A DNA stretch of 64,000 nt, from contig NZ_LMMT01000003.1 of assembly GCF_001422365.1 (NCBI RefSeq), positions 124,761-188,760 on the forward strand. The letters are read 5' to 3'. Shown here piece by piece: positions 63,544 through 64,000 of this stretch (positions are counted from its first letter, which is position 1; the number at the start of each line of letters is the position of its first letter). The notes beneath the pieces were generated by a model. The model saw only the letters and a program-made list of their open reading frames with translations. It did no database searches and was not told where the DNA came from. The DNA comes from Pseudorhodoferax sp. Leaf265. GTDB lineage: Bacteria > Pseudomonadota > Gammaproteobacteria > Burkholderiales > Burkholderiaceae_C. A program made the position numbers and the translations under genes.

Positions 63544-64000
63544 ATGAGAATGCCTGCCGGCGTGCAGATTCGCGGTGCCATCTACTGGCATCGGGTGACT
63601 ATCCCCAAAGACCTCCAGCACCTGTATCCGCGTACAGCCAGCGGCAAAGTCCGCACGACACACTCATACGTGTCCCTTGAGACCAGCGATCCCAGGGAGG
63701 CCGCAGTGCGGGCCTTGAGACGCAAGGCGGACCTGGAAGCCGAGTTCATAGCGAAGCGGGAGGGCGCGAAGGCCACAGCCGCTGCTCCTGACATCGTGCC
63801 GACCCCGGAACTATCGCGGGCGCTTGCGCGGCAGGTTGCACATGCGATCCTTGGGCACGACGACGCGATTCGCTACGACCCGTCAGCCCTTCCGACCTTC
63901 CTGCGAGCCTTCGAGTACCTCGCACCGCCGCTGCGGTTCTTCACCGCCGGGGAGGTGCCTGCGTACCTGCGCGACGATCCGAAGTGGCCGGCACGGTACG
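63544..64000 (+). CDS. Integrase N-terminal part (DUF6538-type), truncated by window end
   Basis: An open frame of 152 codons running off the right edge. The N-terminal part (RGAIYWHRVTIPKDLQHLYP then SYVSLETSDPREAAVRALR) resembles the DUF6538 arm-binding domain found at the start of phage-type tyrosine integrases. The catalytic domain would lie beyond the window. The start is the ATG at 63544 with GAGGAAG 8 bases upstream; an in-frame ATG at 63523 lacks a ribosome-binding site. It lies 120 bases after tRNA-Leu on the same strand, the classic place for an integrase at an attachment site. Codon use is less GC-rich than in neighbouring genes. Confidence 0.75.
   Translation, partial: MRMPAGVQIRGAIYWHRVTIPKDLQHLYPRTASGKVRTTHSYVSLETSDPREAAVRALRRKADLEAEFIAKREGAKATAAAPDIVPTPELSRALARQVAHAILGHDDAIRYDPSALPTFLRAFEYLAPPLRFFTAGEVPAYLRDDPKWPARY

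Noticed and set aside
63582-63794. 70-codon minus-strand frame at the right edge
   Set aside because: It is antisense to the integrase gene, which has a ribosome-binding site and a recognisable domain.

Overview
This window is GC-rich, densely coding bacterial chromosome. The gene content fits a betaproteobacterium of the order Burkholderiales, most likely Comamonadaceae. The clues are a lipoyl-domain dihydrolipoyl dehydrogenase, a Bug/TctC-type receptor with TctAB and TctDE, an ompR-envZ pair, hpnCDE squalene genes, a SoxY paralogue of the AACIE type and a monofunctional RelA. This assignment is inference; no rRNA or species marker is present. Almost everything looks like core chromosome except the last 0.6 kb, which is the left edge of an integrated element.

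Layout. 1-1661: 3' part of the pyruvate dehydrogenase E3 gene. 1714-6970 (minus): a tightly overlapping set encoding a periplasmic molybdenum hydroxylase (iron-sulfur and molybdopterin subunits) followed by SoxX, a SoxY-like carrier ending in AACIE, SoxZ, SoxA and a DUF1439 protein. SoxB and SoxCD are absent from the window, and this is its most unusual module. 7062-11816 (minus): the conserved prkA-yeaH-spoVR stress operon. 12016-16225 (minus): mfd-serB. 16330-17537 (plus): ispD-ispF of the MEP isoprenoid pathway. 17538-19711 (minus): an OmpR/EnvZ-type two-component system. 19911-23920 (plus): a SIMPL-domain protein, an alpha/beta hydrolase and relA. 23980-24331: tRNA-Val and tRNA-Glu.

24412-29069 (minus): miaA coupled to a LolD-like ATPase, a large FtsX-type permease and a membrane-anchored retropepsin-like protease. 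29277-34192 (minus): a chemoreceptor, a lipoprotein hydrolase and mutL. 34189-36275 (minus): two membrane zinc-ribbon proteins coupled to mutL. 36439-37710: dedA, a small exported protein and a glycine-zipper lipoprotein. 37837-39728 (minus): amiC-tsaE, divergent from queG. 40880-44865: an AraC regulator divergent from ivd and an acyl-CoA synthetase. 44869-47834: an AEC transporter, a Bug receptor and xerD. 47841-53917 (minus): a second chemoreceptor and tctB-tctA-tctD-tctE. 54022-55787: hemH and a HAD phosphatase. 55780-58746 (minus): hpnC-hpnD-hpnE. 58903-63271 (plus): an RND efflux adaptor and pump. 63337-63423: tRNA-Leu, followed at once by a truncated integrase gene.

Apart from the two-tRNA interval at 23921-24411, no stretch above about 220 bases lacks a gene. 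Most genes sit in short co-oriented groups joined by 1-14 base overlaps, so translational coupling is common. Several plus-strand genes have a -10-like hexamer only 6-9 bases before the start codon and no Shine-Dalgarno, which suggests leaderless mRNAs. Long antisense reading frames are high-GC shadows and were left out.
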